64,000 nt of DNA from Candidula unifasciata (taxonomy: Eukaryota; Mollusca; Gastropoda; Stylommatophora; Geomitridae). This document shows positions 42,299 to 53,640 of this stretch, piece after piece. The notes under the pieces were generated by a model. It did no database searches. It was not told where the DNA came from and saw nothing but the letters and a program-made list of their open reading frames with translations. A program made the position numbers and the translations under genes. Position 1 is the first letter of the stretch, and each line of letters opens with the position of its first letter. The stretch spans positions 282,501-346,500 of the forward strand of contig CAJHNH020008546.1 in the NCBI GenBank assembly GCA_905116865.2. Reading direction: 5' to 3'.

Positions 42299-42921
42299 GC
42301 TGTCGCCACGAGATTTCTTCTTCTTCTTAATCTTCTTCTTCTTCTTCTTCTTCTTCTTCTTCTTCTTCTTCTTCTTCTTCTTCTTCTTCTTCTTCTTCTT
42401 CTTCTTCTTTTTTTTTTTCTTCTTCTTCTTCTTCTTCTTCTTCTTCTTCTTCTTCTTCTTCTTCTTCTTCTTCTTCTTCTTCTTCTTCTTCTTCTTCTTC
42501 TTCTTCTTCTTCTTCTTCTTCTTCTTCTTCTTCTTCTTCTCTTCTCTTCTTCTTCTTCTTCTTTCTTCTTCTTCTTCTTCTTCTTCTTCTTCTTCTTCTT
42601 CTTCTTCTTCTTCTTCTTTCTTCTTCTTCTTCTTCTTCTTCTTCTTCTTCTTCTCTCTTCTTCTTCTCTTCTTCTTCTTCTTCTTCTTCTTCTTCTTCTT
42701 CTTCTCCTCCTCCTCCCCTCCTTCTCCTCCTCCTCCTCCCATTCTCCTCCTCCCCACTCCTTCTTCTCCTCCTCCTCCTCCCATTCTCCTCCTCCCCACT
42801 CCTTCTTCTCCTCCTCCTCCCCTCCTTCTCCTCCTCCTCCTCCCATTCTCCTCCTCCCCACTCCTTCTTCTCCTCCTCCTTCAAATGGTACCGGCGTTAG
42901 GACGGTTAAGAGCCACTGCTT
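42299..42921. mobile_element. Probable hAT MITE expanded by (TTC)n
   Basis: The left flank GTCGCCACGAGAT (42303-42315) matches GTCGCCACAAGAT in the SPIN-like MITE at 15.8 kb. The right flank GGCGTTAGGACGG, then TTAAGAGCCACTG (42890-42921), matches that MITE's right end (GGCATTAGGAAGG, TTGAGAGCCACTG). In between, 570 bp of repeat replace about 30 bp. Confidence 0.6.
42316..42885. repeat. (TTC)n then (CTCCTC)n tract
   Basis: About 390 bp of TTC with rare interruptions, then CTC/CTT-rich units that include a near-identical repeat with CCCATTCTCCTCCTCCCCAC. Poly-Phe, Leu, Ser, Lys, Glu or Arg ORFs across it are not genes. Confidence 0.98.
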
Positions 42922-43265
42922 TATTTCATGGTTAATTAAAAGGTTCTTTAATCTTTTATTTACAATCACACAAGGTGTTAGTGTTCATGCTCAAATTTAT
43001 ATTTGGTTTCATGTTTTCCTATACCTTTTGTTTTCCCGATAACGTTCGTAAAAATTCAAACTCTGAGACTGGAATCATTATACCGCCTCAGACTTGTTTT
43101 TGTATATTCCTGCGTTATTTTGTCTATTTCCTCTTTGTTTTCCTGGTAGTAAAATTGAACCTCTTCAAGCATTCAATTACATCTGAATGCCCAATAACGG
43201 TTGTCCCTTTTGTCAACTTTTCTTTGGATTCTGCTTGTATTGTTTTCAGTTGTCTTCTTAGATGT
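42922..43265. other. AT-rich unassigned sequence
   Basis: The ORF at 42975-43271 is Phe/Leu/Val-rich, without a recognised family. Confidence 0.35.
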
Positions 43266-43269
43266 TTCT

Positions 43270-43965
43270 GATTTTGAATTATTAGAGTTCATAGCAAAAA
43301 CAAAGATAATGCATACAAACAAAACTGCCATGGAGAAGGAAATATATGTTAATGAGGAAAGATTGGAAGTGGTGGAAAATTTCGAATATCTTGGGTCACT
43401 GGTTACCAACAATGGTGACACAATGAAAGAAATTAAACGGCGACTATCAATTGCTCTTCAAATCCTAAAACAACTGAATAAATTATGGAATTGTACAGAT
43501 AGAATTACAAAGGTCAGATTTTTAAAGAGCATGCATCTTTCCCATTGCAACATACGCCTGTGAGACCTGGACACTTACTAAACAAGCGGAACAGCGCATA
43601 AATGCATTTGAATATAAATGTTACAGACAGGTTCTAAGAATATCTTGGGTAAAGAAAAGAACAAATGCATCCATACTTCAAGAGCTGAATATTGAAGAGG
43701 GTTGGCTAGTAAGACAATAAAACAAAGAAAATGAAATATTTTGGTCACTTGAAACGTCATGGAGTCTAGAGAGAACAATAATGGAGGGGTATATGCCTGG
43801 AAGAAGAGGAAGAGGAAGGCCAAGGAAAAGATGGGTGCAGGATGTGGCAGATGATCTCCAGATGGGTGTATCAGACGCAGGACATCTTGCTCAGGATAGG
43901 AAGGTTTTCCGGAGGGTTGTTATGGCAGCGAGGTTCCGCGAGGGACATGCTACTGAATGAATGAA
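43270..43965 (+). mobile_element. LINE ORF2 post-RT region and C-terminus
   Basis: Frame 1 (to 43563) gives RLEVVENFEYLGSLVTNNGD, then EIKRRLSIALQILKQLNKLW. A shift follows to YACETWTLTKQAEQRINAFE and KCYRQVLRISW, then further stops, ending with GRRGRGRPRKRWVQDVADDL. This is the standard order FEYLGS, EI.RR...A, YA.ETW.L, then C.R..LRI.W and GRPR..W found in LINEs of the kind annotated as endonuclease-reverse transcriptase. The RT core is missing. Confidence 0.88.
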
Positions 43966-44590
43966 TGAAAGAGTTCATAGAAATTATCTTTATTGATTCC
44001 CTTCTCTGTTTCCCTCGTCGGCTCTGGAGACTTGTTTGACACCTGGGTTGTTGCTTTTGGTTTAGTTTTGTCTTTTCTTGGAGGCGGTGGTACAACTTCT
44101 GTTTGTCTTGCGGTTTCCGAGGCGCTGACTTTGTTGTATTCTTTGCTTTGGGTAGGAGAACCTCTGCGGTTTGTGGTTTCTTTGGTTGTTGTTGCTTCGT
44201 GTTGGCATGGGGTGCTAATTATGCTGTGGTTAATCTTGGGGTTGGAAGACTTTCAGTTGCCTGTTGCTAAATTGCTCTGGGAGTTCAGGATGTACTGGTC
44301 TTGTCGGGATTGAATAATTTCTGTTGTTAGGGCTGTTCTAGGTGATTTTGCTGCATTGTTTTTTTTTTTTTTTTTTTTTGGTGTGTGTGGGGGACTGAGT
44401 GTCGTTAATTGTAACTGGTTGTGATTTTTATGTGACTTACCTTTTGACTGGAAAAACTCCCGTGTCCTAAACTAGTTATGTAATCTAGATGCACTATAAA
44501 ACACTCTCTTGTCTTGACTGGACTTGGTGTTTTGAGATTTTTGTTTGTCCAGGCAGTTATTTGACCAGTGGTAATCTTGTCTCCCCCTTC
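43966..44590. other. Unassigned sequence with a T run
   Basis: GAATGAATGAATGAA lies near 43955 and T(20) near 44360. No gene was recognised. Confidence 0.4.
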
Positions 44591-44594
44591 TCCC

Positions 44595-44600
44595 CCCCCC

Positions 44601-44676
<76 letters not shown>
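44595..44676. repeat. (CT)n microsatellite
   Basis: About 80 bp of CT; Ser/Leu or Arg/Glu ORFs come from it. Confidence 0.98.
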
Positions 44677-44677
<1 letters not shown>

Positions 44678-44819
44678 CATCACCCACGTTTTGTTTTCGT
44701 TCCAAGGTAATGTAGAACATTTGTTGCTTTTGACATTCTGGTTTTCATATATATAATTGCTCAAATGCAAAACAAACAGGATTACTATTTTAACATCCAC
44801 GCTTAGAGCCTGAAATTAC

Positions 44820-45785
44820 AAAGAACTAAACAGTTCCACGACAACCACATTGACAGCCGGGACAACTACAGAGAACTAGAACAGTTTCACAACAACCACA
44901 TTGACAGCTGGGACAACTACAGAGAACTAGAACAGTTTCACAACAACCACATTGACAGCTGGGACAACTACAGAGAACTAGAACAGTTTCACAACAACCA
45001 TGCTTACAGCTGGGACAACTACAGAGAACTAGAACAGATTTTAGAACTACCACATTGACAGCTTGGACATCTACAGAGAACTAGAACAGTTTTACAGCAA
45101 CCACATTGACAGCTGGGACAACTACAGAGAACTAGAACAGTTTCACAACAACCACACTGACAGCTGGGACAACTACAGAGAACTAGAACAGGTTCACAAC
45201 AACCACACTGACAGCTGGGACAACTACAGAGAACTAGAACAGTTTCACAACAACCACACTGACAGCTGGGACAACTACAGAGAACTAGAACAGTTTCACA
45301 ACCACATTGACAGCTGGGACAACTACAGAGAACTAGAACAGTTTCACAACAACCACACTGACAGCTGGGACAACTACAGAGAACTAGAACAGTTTCACAA
45401 CCACATTGACAGCTGGGACAACTACAGAGAACTAGAACAGTTTCACAACAACCACACTGACAGCTGGGACAACTACAGAGAACTAGAACAGTTTCACAAC
45501 AACCACACTGACAGCTGGGACAACTACAGAGAACTAGAACAGTTTCACAACAACCACACTGACAGCTGGGACAACTACAGAGAACTAGAACAGTTTCACA
45601 ACCACATTGACAGCTGGGACAGCTACAGAGAATTAGAACAGCTTCACAACAACCACTCAGGAAGCTTGATGTAGCTACAGAGAACTAGAACAGCTTCACA
45701 ACAACCACTCCGGAAGCTTGACAAAACTACAGAGAACTAGAACAGTTTCACAACAACCACTCCGGAAGGTTGACAAAACTACAGA
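44820..45785 (+). repeat. 51-bp minisatellite with an open frame
   Basis: The unit (51 bp) contains CAGCTGGGACAACTACAGAG, AACTAGAACAGTTTCACAAC and AACCACACTGA. Some units lose exactly 3 bp (48 bp). Since both lengths are multiples of three, 45063-45674 stays open for 203 codons and encodes tandem HNNHTDSWDNYRELEQF. Earlier units (44826-45060) have frameshifting indels. There is no flanking unique coding sequence, signal peptide or splice signal that I can support. I regard it as a satellite; a repetitive protein is possible but unproven. Confidence 0.85.
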
Positions 45786-46360
45786 GAGCTCGAACAGTTC
45801 TATAAAAACCACGTCGGAGCTTCAGATAACTACGCAGAACTAGAAAAATTCCAGAAACAACCATGCTGGGAGCTTCAGATAACTACGCAGAGCTAGAAAA
45901 ATTAAAAAACAACCATGCTCGAAGCTTCAGATAACTACGTTGAGCTAGAAAAATTCCAGAAACAACCATGCTAAGAGCTTCAGATAACTACGCAGAACTA
46001 GAAACATTCCAGAAACAACCATGCTGGGAGCTTCAGATAACTACGCAGAGCTAGAAAAATTAAAAAACAACCATGCTCGAAGCTTCAGATAACTACGCAG
46101 AGCTAGAAAAATTCCAGAAACAACCATGCTAAGAGCTTCAGATAACTACGCAGAGCTAGAAAAATTCCAGAAACAACCATGCTAAGAGCTTCAGATAACT
46201 ACGCAGAGCTAGAAAAATTCCAAAAACAACCATGCTCGGAGCCTCAGATAACTACGCAGAGCTAGAAAAATTCCCGAAACAACCATGCTCGGAGCCTCAG
46301 ATAACTACGCAGAGCTAGAAAAATTCCAGAAACAACCATACTCGGAGCCCCGAGATAACT
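45786..46360. repeat. 53-bp diverged minisatellite block
   Basis: Units of about 53 bp (CTACGCAGAGCTAGAAAAAT, TCCAGAAACAACCATGCTCG, GAGCTTCAGATAA) repeat about 10 times. They share AACTAC.CAGA..TAGAA with the 51-bp block, so both derive from one ancestor. The 53-bp period does not keep a frame. Confidence 0.93.
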
Positions 46361-46635
46361 ACAGAGAATGGGAGAACAAGACAATTCCTCAGAGCACACT
46401 TTGAAGCAACTGACACTGACAACTACAGTGCCGCTGCCTTTGCATCTAGAGACCATGAATACACAGAGCGACAGAAATATAGCGCTGGCCTCAGTGGGAA
46501 TAATTGAGACAAAGGGTATCATGAAATGATAAATACCATTTGCATTAACTAGCAGCGGGAGATGTCAGCCTGTGTGTGCAGGAATAAATGCAGGCTCGAT
46601 AATGGTTGCTAGGTGGCGGATTCTGATGTGCTGCT
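46361..46635. other. Unassigned sequence
   Basis: No feature was recognised. Confidence 0.35.
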
Positions 46636-46866
46636 TTTATTCTATGGTATTTTTGTTCCGATGTGTTAGTTTGTTATGTGTGCTGGTTCAGATGTGTTAG
46701 TTCTGGTGTGTTGTTTTGACGTGTTGGTTCTGATGTGTTAGTTCTGGTGTGTTGTTTTGACGTGTGGGTTCTGATGTGTTAGTTCTGGTGTGTTGTTTTG
46801 ACGTGTTGGTTCTGATGTGTTAGTTCTGGTGTGTTGTTTTGACGTGTTGGTTCTGATGTGTTAGTT
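46636..46866. repeat. 41-bp tandem repeat
   Basis: GTTCTGATGTGTTAGTTCTG then GTGTGTTGTTTTGACGTGTTG repeats with a 41-bp period about four times, after more diverged units. A T run and G-rich sequence follow (46867-47040). Confidence 0.93.
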
Positions 46867-47040
46867 TTTTTTTTTTTTTTTTGAAGGGGGGAAAAGGGGG
46901 AGGGGGGTTCTATCCTATTTTCTTTCTGATCTGTTGCTTCTGTATTTTGACCCTCTTGTATTGGTTTCTTTCCTATCATACTTTCGTTCAGATGTTTGGA
47001 AGGCAATAAGAAATTGGGGGGGGGGCGGGGGGGGGGGCGG

Positions 47041-47275
47041 TTAACAAAGGAGTATTTTACGGACAAAAACAGATGTATGTTTTAATTTTTTTTTTATGCG
47101 TTTCAAGTCTGTTTTGATCGTACTGAAAGTAAAGTCGATCTAATTGAAACATTGTATAAGTTAATTACATTCATGTAGGCAGTAAGGTTTGTTAGTTGAA
47201 CAAGTTATAGGCCGACATGCACAAATGTCGGAGCCTAGCTGTTAACTGGAACACAGCTTGCCATCTGTCCTTATA
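47041..47275. other. Unassigned sequence
   Basis: No feature was recognised. Confidence 0.35.
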
Positions 47276-47277
47276 AA

Positions 47278-47530
47278 AGCGAACGCAGAAGATGAAAACA
47301 GACAAAGATAGACAGAAAAGACAGACAGGCAGGCAGACAAGTCAGACAGACAGACACAGGCATGCAGACAAGTCAGACAAATAGACAGATAGTCAGGCAG
47401 ACAGAAACGGACAGACAAGACAAGACAGGCAGACAAGATAGACAGGCAGACAGACAGAAACAGGCAGGTAGACAAGTCAGACAGACAGGCAGGCAGACAA
47501 GACAAGACTGACTGACAGAGAGAAGACGCA
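47278..47530. repeat. (CAGA)n-type tetranucleotide tract
   Basis: CAGA, CAGG and CAAG units in irregular order. Cys/Leu/Ser-rich minus-strand ORFs follow the repeat. Confidence 0.93.
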
Positions 47531-48043
47531 ACAAGTCACTTAGATCCAAACAGGCAATTTCCATGCAAATGGACACAACACAAACGAGCCAGGTTTTCAC
47601 GCGCCTCAGTAACGGCTTGAAGCTCGCAACTATCCGCTTACCGGAGATGAATGAGGAGCTGCCAGAACTGTGACATAATTAAGTTTAGTGGAGGCGGTCA
47701 GTGGAGTTGAGACAGTGAGAGCGGTAGATGGAGAGAATATTAGCTCACAGAGAGAGAGATCTGTTAGCAGATCCATCATGTGTACACCGGAGATAAAGCC
47801 AGAGAACTCAACAAACGACGCAGATTAATAATGGGGTACAGTCGAGAAAAGGGAAAACCAGCAATCGCAGAGTGTAGGATGACAAGAAATGTAGTTATCT
47901 TGCAGAAAGAGAACGAATGAGTGAACGAACAAACTTTATTTTCAAAGCGTTACGAATTGGGCACGCAGGCCCATCTAACATTCTGCCCTTCCAGTCGAAT
48001 CCTTGCATACAGATAGTCATTCGTAAATCATTTCATTGTTAAT

Positions 48044-48045
<2 letters not shown>
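47531..48045. other. Unassigned sequence
   Basis: No repeat or gene was recognised. Confidence 0.35.
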
Positions 48046-48126
<81 letters not shown>

Positions 48127-48138
48127 GGAGAGAGAGAG
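48046..48138. repeat. (GA)n microsatellite
   Basis: About 90 bp of GA, then (GTT)n. Confidence 0.98.
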
Positions 48139-48321
48139 TTGTTGTTGTTGTTATCGATCCAGAGGCGCTTGAGCTTTCGCCCTTCGGCCCAATGCCATGT
48201 AGTGGAATTTGCATGTTTTTACAAGCTGTTCTTTTCCTCCGTACAAGGTGTTCCACTTGTCTGGTCTCGGAGGGAATAGCATTCTTCTAGTCTCGCTGAG
48301 TTATGGGCACTCAAGGAGATA

Positions 48322-48325
48322 GGGA

Positions 48326-48415
<90 letters not shown>
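48322..48415. repeat. (GA)n microsatellite
   Basis: About 90 bp of GA, 180 bp after another GA tract. Confidence 0.98.
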
Positions 48416-48418
<3 letters not shown>

Positions 48419-48454
48419 GGCTGTAGGGCAGTTGATATCAGTGGAAGGTGAAAG

Positions 48455-48717
48455 GACACATTTCCACGCCATCAGGTTTACTGGGCTTGCAGTGCAAACC
48501 CTCTATTTTATAAATCAGTCTTGTCTCGCTCGGAGACTGATATGGTTATCATCACGCCGGCCGCCATTACTTCCCGGGACTTTACCTGGTTATCTGTTTG
48601 ATGCTGGGTCCAGCTGGGGGCTAAGGTCATTTCTGAAGAAGAAAGAAGACCGGCTCTGGTCGGATTTGAATCTACGACCTTTCAATCTGCAGGCGAGCGT
48701 CTAGCTACTACGCCACC
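48455..48717 (-). mobile_element. SINE-B diverged copy
   Basis: TATTTTATAAATCAGTC, ATCACGCCGGCCGCCATTAC, GATGCTGGGTCCAGC and GTCGGATTTGAATCTACGAC mark the body and B-box side. GCGTCTAGCTACTACGCCAC is the A-box side. The head end touches the next tandem array. Confidence 0.88.
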
Positions 48718-48895
48718 TGAGTGGGTGATACAGGGGAGGCAAAGGCGAGAGATACAAGTTGGAGTGGGTGATACAGAGGAGGCAAAGGCGACAGATACAA
48801 GTAGGAGTGGGTGATACAGGAGAGGCAAAGGCGACAGATACAAGTAGGAGTGGGTGATACAAGAGAGGCAAAGGCGAGAGATACAAGTAGGAGTG
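48718..48895. repeat. 43-bp tandem repeat, 4 units
   Basis: GAGTGGGTGATACAGGGGAG then GCAAAGGCGACAGATACAAG repeats every 43 bp at 48718, 48761, 48804 and 48847. It starts at the SINE-B head end. A (GTGA)n-like stretch follows to about 48985. Confidence 0.95.
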
Positions 48896-49138
48896 AGTGA
48901 ATGAGTGTGAATATGTGAGTGAGTGTGTGTGTGTGAGTGAGTGAGCATGTGAGGGAGTTAGAGAGTGAGTGAGTGAGCTCTTTCGGCCCTGATACCGCCA
49001 GGCATTCCAGGAGTAGAAAAAGGAAGAAAAATAAAAACATTGGAAAGACAGGATTTGAGTCAGAAGCGAATTCATCCCTTTTCACGTCACTTATTGTTTC
49101 CCCCACTGTCAGAGAAATCAAATGCACGTGTACGTAGT

Positions 49139-52100
49139 ATGTATTTCCTTTCTCCTAGTCTGTGTTTCCTTTCTCCTAGTCTTTGTTTCCTTTCTCCTAG
49201 TCTGTGTTTCCTTTCTCCTAGTCTTTCTTTCCTTTCTCCTAGTCTGTGTTTCCTTTCTCCTAGTCTTTCTTTTCTTTCTCCTAGTCTGTGTTTCCTTTCT
49301 CCTAGTCTTTCTTTCCTTTCTCCTAGTCTGTGTTTCCTTTCTCCTAGTCTTTCTTTCCTTTCTCGTAGTCTTTGTTACCTTTCTCCTAGTCTGTGTTTCC
49401 TTTCTCCTAGTCTGTGTTTCCTTTCTCCTAGTCTTCCTTTCCTTTCTCCTAGTCTTTGTTACCTTTCTCCTAGTCTGTGTTTCCTTTCTCCTAGTCTTTG
49501 TTTCCTTTCTCCTAGTCTTTCTTTCCTTTCTCCTAGTCTTTGTTTCCTTTCTCCTAGTCTTTCTTTCCTTTCTCCTAGTCTGTGTTTCCTTTCTCCTAGT
49601 CTGTGTTTCCTTTCTCCTAGTCTGTCTTTCCTTTCTCCTAGTCTGTGTTTCCTTTCTCCTAGTCTTTCTTTCCTTTCTCCTAGTCTTTGTTTCCTTTCTC
49701 CTAGTCTTTGTTTCCTTTCTCCTAGTCTTTCTTTCCTTTCTCCTAGTCTGTGTTTCCTTTCTCCTAGTCTTTCTTTCCTTTCTCCTAGTCTTTGTTTCCT
49801 TTCTCCTAGTCTTTCTTTCCTTTCTCCTAGTCTTTGTTACCTTTCTCCTAGTCTTTCTTTCCTTTCTCCTAGGTTAGTTCTTTTCTGTTCCTTTCTCCTA
49901 GTCTTTGTTTCCTTTCTCCTAGTCTTGTCTAGTCTTTCTTTCCTTTCTCCTAGTCTTTGTTTTCTTTTTCTCCTAGTCTTTCCTTTCCTTTCTTTCTCCT
50001 AGTCTTTCTTTCCTTTCTCCTAGTCTTTGTTTCCTTTTCTCCTAGTCTTTGTTTCCTTTCTCCTAGTCTTTGTTTCCTTTCTCCTAGTCTTTGTTTCCTT
50101 TCTCCTAGTCTGTGTTTCCTCCCTCTAGTCTGTGTTTCCTTTCTCCTAGTCCTTATCCTTTCTCCTAGTCTGTGTTTCCTTTCTCCTAGTCTTGTCTTTC
50201 CTTTCTCCTAGTCTTTGTTTTCCTTTCTCCTAGTCTTTGTTTCCTTTCTCCTAGTCTGTGGTTTTCCTTTCTCCTAGTCTTGTTTTCCTTTCTCCTAGTC
50301 TTTCTTTCCTTTCTCCTAGTCTTTGTTTCCTTTCTCCTAGTCTGTGTTTCCTTTCTCCTAGTCTTTCTTTCCTTTCTCCTAGTCTGTGTTTCCTTTCTCC
50401 TAGTCTTTGTTTCCTTTCTCCTAGTCTTTGTTTCCTTTCTCCTAGTCTTTCTTTCCTTTCTCCTAGTCTGTGTTTCCTTTCTCCTAGTCTGTGTTTCCTT
50501 TCTCCTAGTCTTTGTTTCCTTTCTCCTAGTCTTTCTTTCCTTTCTCCTAGTCTGTGTTTCCTTTCTCCTAGTCTTTCTTTCCTTTCTCCTAGTCTTGTGA
50601 TTTCCTTTCCTTTCTCCTAGTCTTTGTTTCCTTTCTCCTAGTGTTTCCTCTGTCTCCTTTACTCCTAGTCTTTCTTTCCTTTCTCCTAGTCTGTGTTTCC
50701 TTTCTCCTAGTCTTTCTTTCCTTTCTCCTAGTCTTTGTTTCCTTTCTCCTAGTCTTTGTTTCCTTTCTCCTAGTCTGTGTTTCCTTTCTCCTAGTCTGTG
50801 TTTCCTTTCTCCTAGTCTTTCTTTCCTTTCTCCTAGTCTTTGTTTCCTTTCTCCTAGTCTGTGTTTCCTTTCTCATAGTCTGTGTTTCCTTTCTCCTAGT
50901 CTTTGTTTCCTTTCTCCTAGTCTTTATTTCCTTTCTCCTAGTCTGTGTTTCCTTTCTCCTAGTCTTTGTTTCCTTTCTCCTAGTCTTTGTTTCATTTCTC
51001 CTAGTCTGTGTTTCCTTTCTCCTAGTCTGTGTTTCCTTTCTCCTAGTCTTTCTTTCCTTTCTCCTAGTCTGTGTTTCCTTTCTCCTAGTCTTTGTTTCCT
51101 TTCTCCTAGTCTTTGTTTCCTTTCTCCTAGTCTGTGTTTCCTTTCTCCTAGTCTGTGTTTCCTTTCTCCTAGTCTGTGTTTCCTTTCTCCTAGTCTTTCT
51201 TTCCTTTCTCCTAGTCTTGTTTCCTTTCTCCTAGTCTTTCTTTCCTTTCTCCTAGTCTTTGTTTCCTTTCTCCTAGTCTTTCTTTCCTTTCTCCTAGTCT
51301 GTGTTTCCTTTCTCCTAGTCTTTCTTTCCTTTCTCCTAGTCTTTGTTTCCTTTCTCCTAGTCTTTGTTACCTTTCTCCTAGTCTTTGTTTCCTTTCTCCT
51401 AGTCTTTGTTTCCTTTCTCCTAGTCTTTTCTTTCCTTTCTCCTAGTCTTTCTTTCCTTTCTCCTAGTCTTTGTTTTCCTTCTCCTAGTTTCCTTTCTTTC
51501 TCCTAGTCTTTGTTTCCTTTCTCCTAGTCTTTGTTTCCTTTCTCCTAGTCTTTGTTTCCTTTCTCCTAGTCTTTGTTTCCTTTCTCCTAGTCTTTGTTTC
51601 CTTTCTCCTAGTCTTTGTTTCCTTTCTCCTAGTCTTTGTTTCCTTTCTCCTAGTCTTTCTTTCCTTTCTCCTAGTCTTTGTTTCCTTTCTCCTAGTCTTT
51701 GTTTCCTTTCTCCTAGTCTTTCTTTCCTTTCTCCTAGTCTTTGTTTCCTTTCTCCTAGTCTTTGTTTCCTTTCTCCTAGTCTGTGTTTCCTTTCTCCTAG
51801 TCTTTGTTACCTTTCTCCTAGTCTTTGTTTCCTTTCTCCTAGTCTGTGTTTCCTTTCTCCTAGTCTTTGTTACCTTTCTCCTAGTCTTTGTTACCTTTCT
51901 CCTAGTCTTTGTTTCCTTTCTCCTAGTCTTTGTTTCCTTTCTCCTAGTCTTTGTTTCCTTTCTCCTAGTCTTTCTGTTTCCTTTCTCCTAGTCTTTGTTT
52001 CCTTTCTCCTAGTCTTTGTTTCCTTTCTCCTAGTCTTTGTTACCTTTCTCCTAGTCTTTGTTACCTTTCTCCTAGTCTTTGTTACCTTTCTCCTAGTCTG

Positions 52101-52328
52101 TGTTTCCTTTCTCCTAGTCTGTGTTTCCTTTCTCCTAGTCTTTGTTTCCTTTCTCCTAGTCTTTGTTTCCTTTCTCCTAGTCTGTGTTTCCTTTCTCCTA
52201 GTCTGTGTTTCCTTTCTCATAGTCTGTGTTTCCTTTCTCCTAGTCTGTGTTTTCTTTCTCCTAGTCTGTGTTTCCTTTCTCCTAGTCTGTGTTTCCTTTC
52301 TCCTAGTCTGTGTTTCCTTTCCTTTCTT
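49139..52328. repeat. 21-bp minisatellite, about 150 units over 3.2 kb
   Basis: The unit is TTTCCTTTCTCCTAGTCTGTG (21 bp, given as TTTCCTTTCTCCTAGTCTGT plus G). Variants at the end of the unit are CTTTG, CTTTC and, rarely, GTTACC starts. 21 bp is seven codons, so frames stay open where the length is exact and give heptads such as FLSPSLC, LLVCVSF and, on the minus strand, RRKETQT. Indels near 49870-50300, 50590-50660 and 51420-51500 break the frames. None of the long ORFs is a real gene. Confidence 0.98.
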
Positions 52329-52494
52329 AGGAGAGAGAAAGAATAGACTTACTGGGCCTTAACATGCATGTAGTCGAATACGGTTTCCTGAAATAAGATT
52401 TTATTGGTCTGAAATATGCAGATAACAAAGCCTAGCTGTAAAACACAGCACAATTATCGACTGCTCCTTTAAGGACGAATGCAGCAGTAGAAGT

Positions 52495-52708
52495 AATAGA
52501 AGTAGTAGTATTAGTAGTAGTAGTAGCAACAGTAACAGCAGCAGCAGCAGCAGAAGTAGTAGTAGAAGTAGTAGTAATAGTAGACGAAGAAGAGGAAGTA
52601 GTGGTAGTAGTAGCAGCAGCAGTAGAGGCAGCAGCAGCAGCAATAGTAGTAGTAGTAGTAGTAGTAAGCAGCAGTAGCAGCAGTAGTAGAAGTAGTAGTA
52701 GGGTAATA

Positions 52709-52750
<42 letters not shown>
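52495..52750. repeat. AGT/AGC/AAT trinucleotide mosaic
   Basis: AGT, AGC and AAG triplets in shifting order, then (AAT)n. All are trinucleotide variants that lead into the (GAA)n block. Confidence 0.95.
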
Positions 52751-52751
<1 letters not shown>

Positions 52752-53640
52752 GAAGAAGAAGAAGAAGAAGAAGAAGAAGAAGAAGAAGAAGAAGAAGAAG
52801 AAGAAGAAGAAGAAGAAGAAGAAGAAGAAGAAGAAGAAGAAGAAGAAGAAGAAGAAGAAAAAAAAGAAGAAGAAGAAGAAAAAGAAGAAGAAGAAAAGAA
52901 GAAGAAGAAGAAGAAGAAGAAGAAGAAGAAGAGAAAGAGAAGAAGAAGAAGAAGAAGAAGAAGAAGAAGAAGAAGAAGAAGAAGAGAAGAAGAAGAAGAA
53001 GAAGAAGAAGAAGAAGAAGAAGAAGAGAAGAAGAAGAAGAAGAAAAGAAGAAGAAGAAGAAGAAGAAAAGAAGAAGAAGAAGGAAAAGAAGAAGAAGAAG
53101 ATGGAGAAGGTAGCGGTGAAGAAGAAGAAAGAGAAGAAGAAGAAGAAGAAGAAGAAGAAGAAGAAGAAGAAGAAGAAGAAGAAGAAGAAGAAGAAGAAGA
53201 AGAAGAAGAAGAAGAAGAAGAAGAAGAAGAAGAAGAAGAAGAAGAAGAGAAGAAGAAGAAGAAGAAGAAGAAGAAGAAGAAGAAGAAGAAGAAGAAGAAG
53301 AAGAAGAAGAAGAAGAAGAAGAAGAAGAAGAAGAAGAAGAAGAAGAAGAAGAAGAAGAAGAAGAAGAAGAAGAAGAAGAAGAAGAAGAAGAAGAAGAAGA
53401 AGAAGAAGAAGAAGAAGAAGAAGAAGAAGAAGAAGAAGAAGAAGAAGAAGAAGAAGAAGAAGAAGAAAGAAGAAAAAGAAGAAGAAGAAGAAGAAAGAAG
53501 AAGAAGAAGAAGAAGAAGAAGAAGAAGAAGAAGAAGAAGAAGAAGAAGAAGAAGAAGAAGAAGAAGAAGAAGAAGAAGAAGAAGAAGAAGAAGAAGACGA
53601 AGAAGAATAATACGAAGAAGAGCAGCTGCAGTAGGAGAAG
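52751..53640. repeat. Long (GAA)n tract
   Basis: About 850 bp of AAG/GAA with a few interruptions (GAGAAG, a short GATGGAGAAGGTAGCGGTG island at 53099-53118). Poly-Phe, Leu, Ser, Lys, Arg and Glu ORFs of up to 441 codons result. They are artefacts. Confidence 0.98.

Noticed and set aside
42130..43042. Lys/Arg/Glu- and Phe/Leu-rich ORFs of up to 279 codons
   Set aside because: They arise from the (TTC)n and CTC-rich tract.
43985..44313. Plus-strand ORF of 106 codons
   Set aside because: Gly/Val/Leu-rich with no recognisable domain and no splice context; it follows a LINE end.
49040..50002. 320-codon plus-strand ORF rich in FLSPSLC
   Set aside because: It follows the 21-bp minisatellite exactly and has equivalents in other frames.
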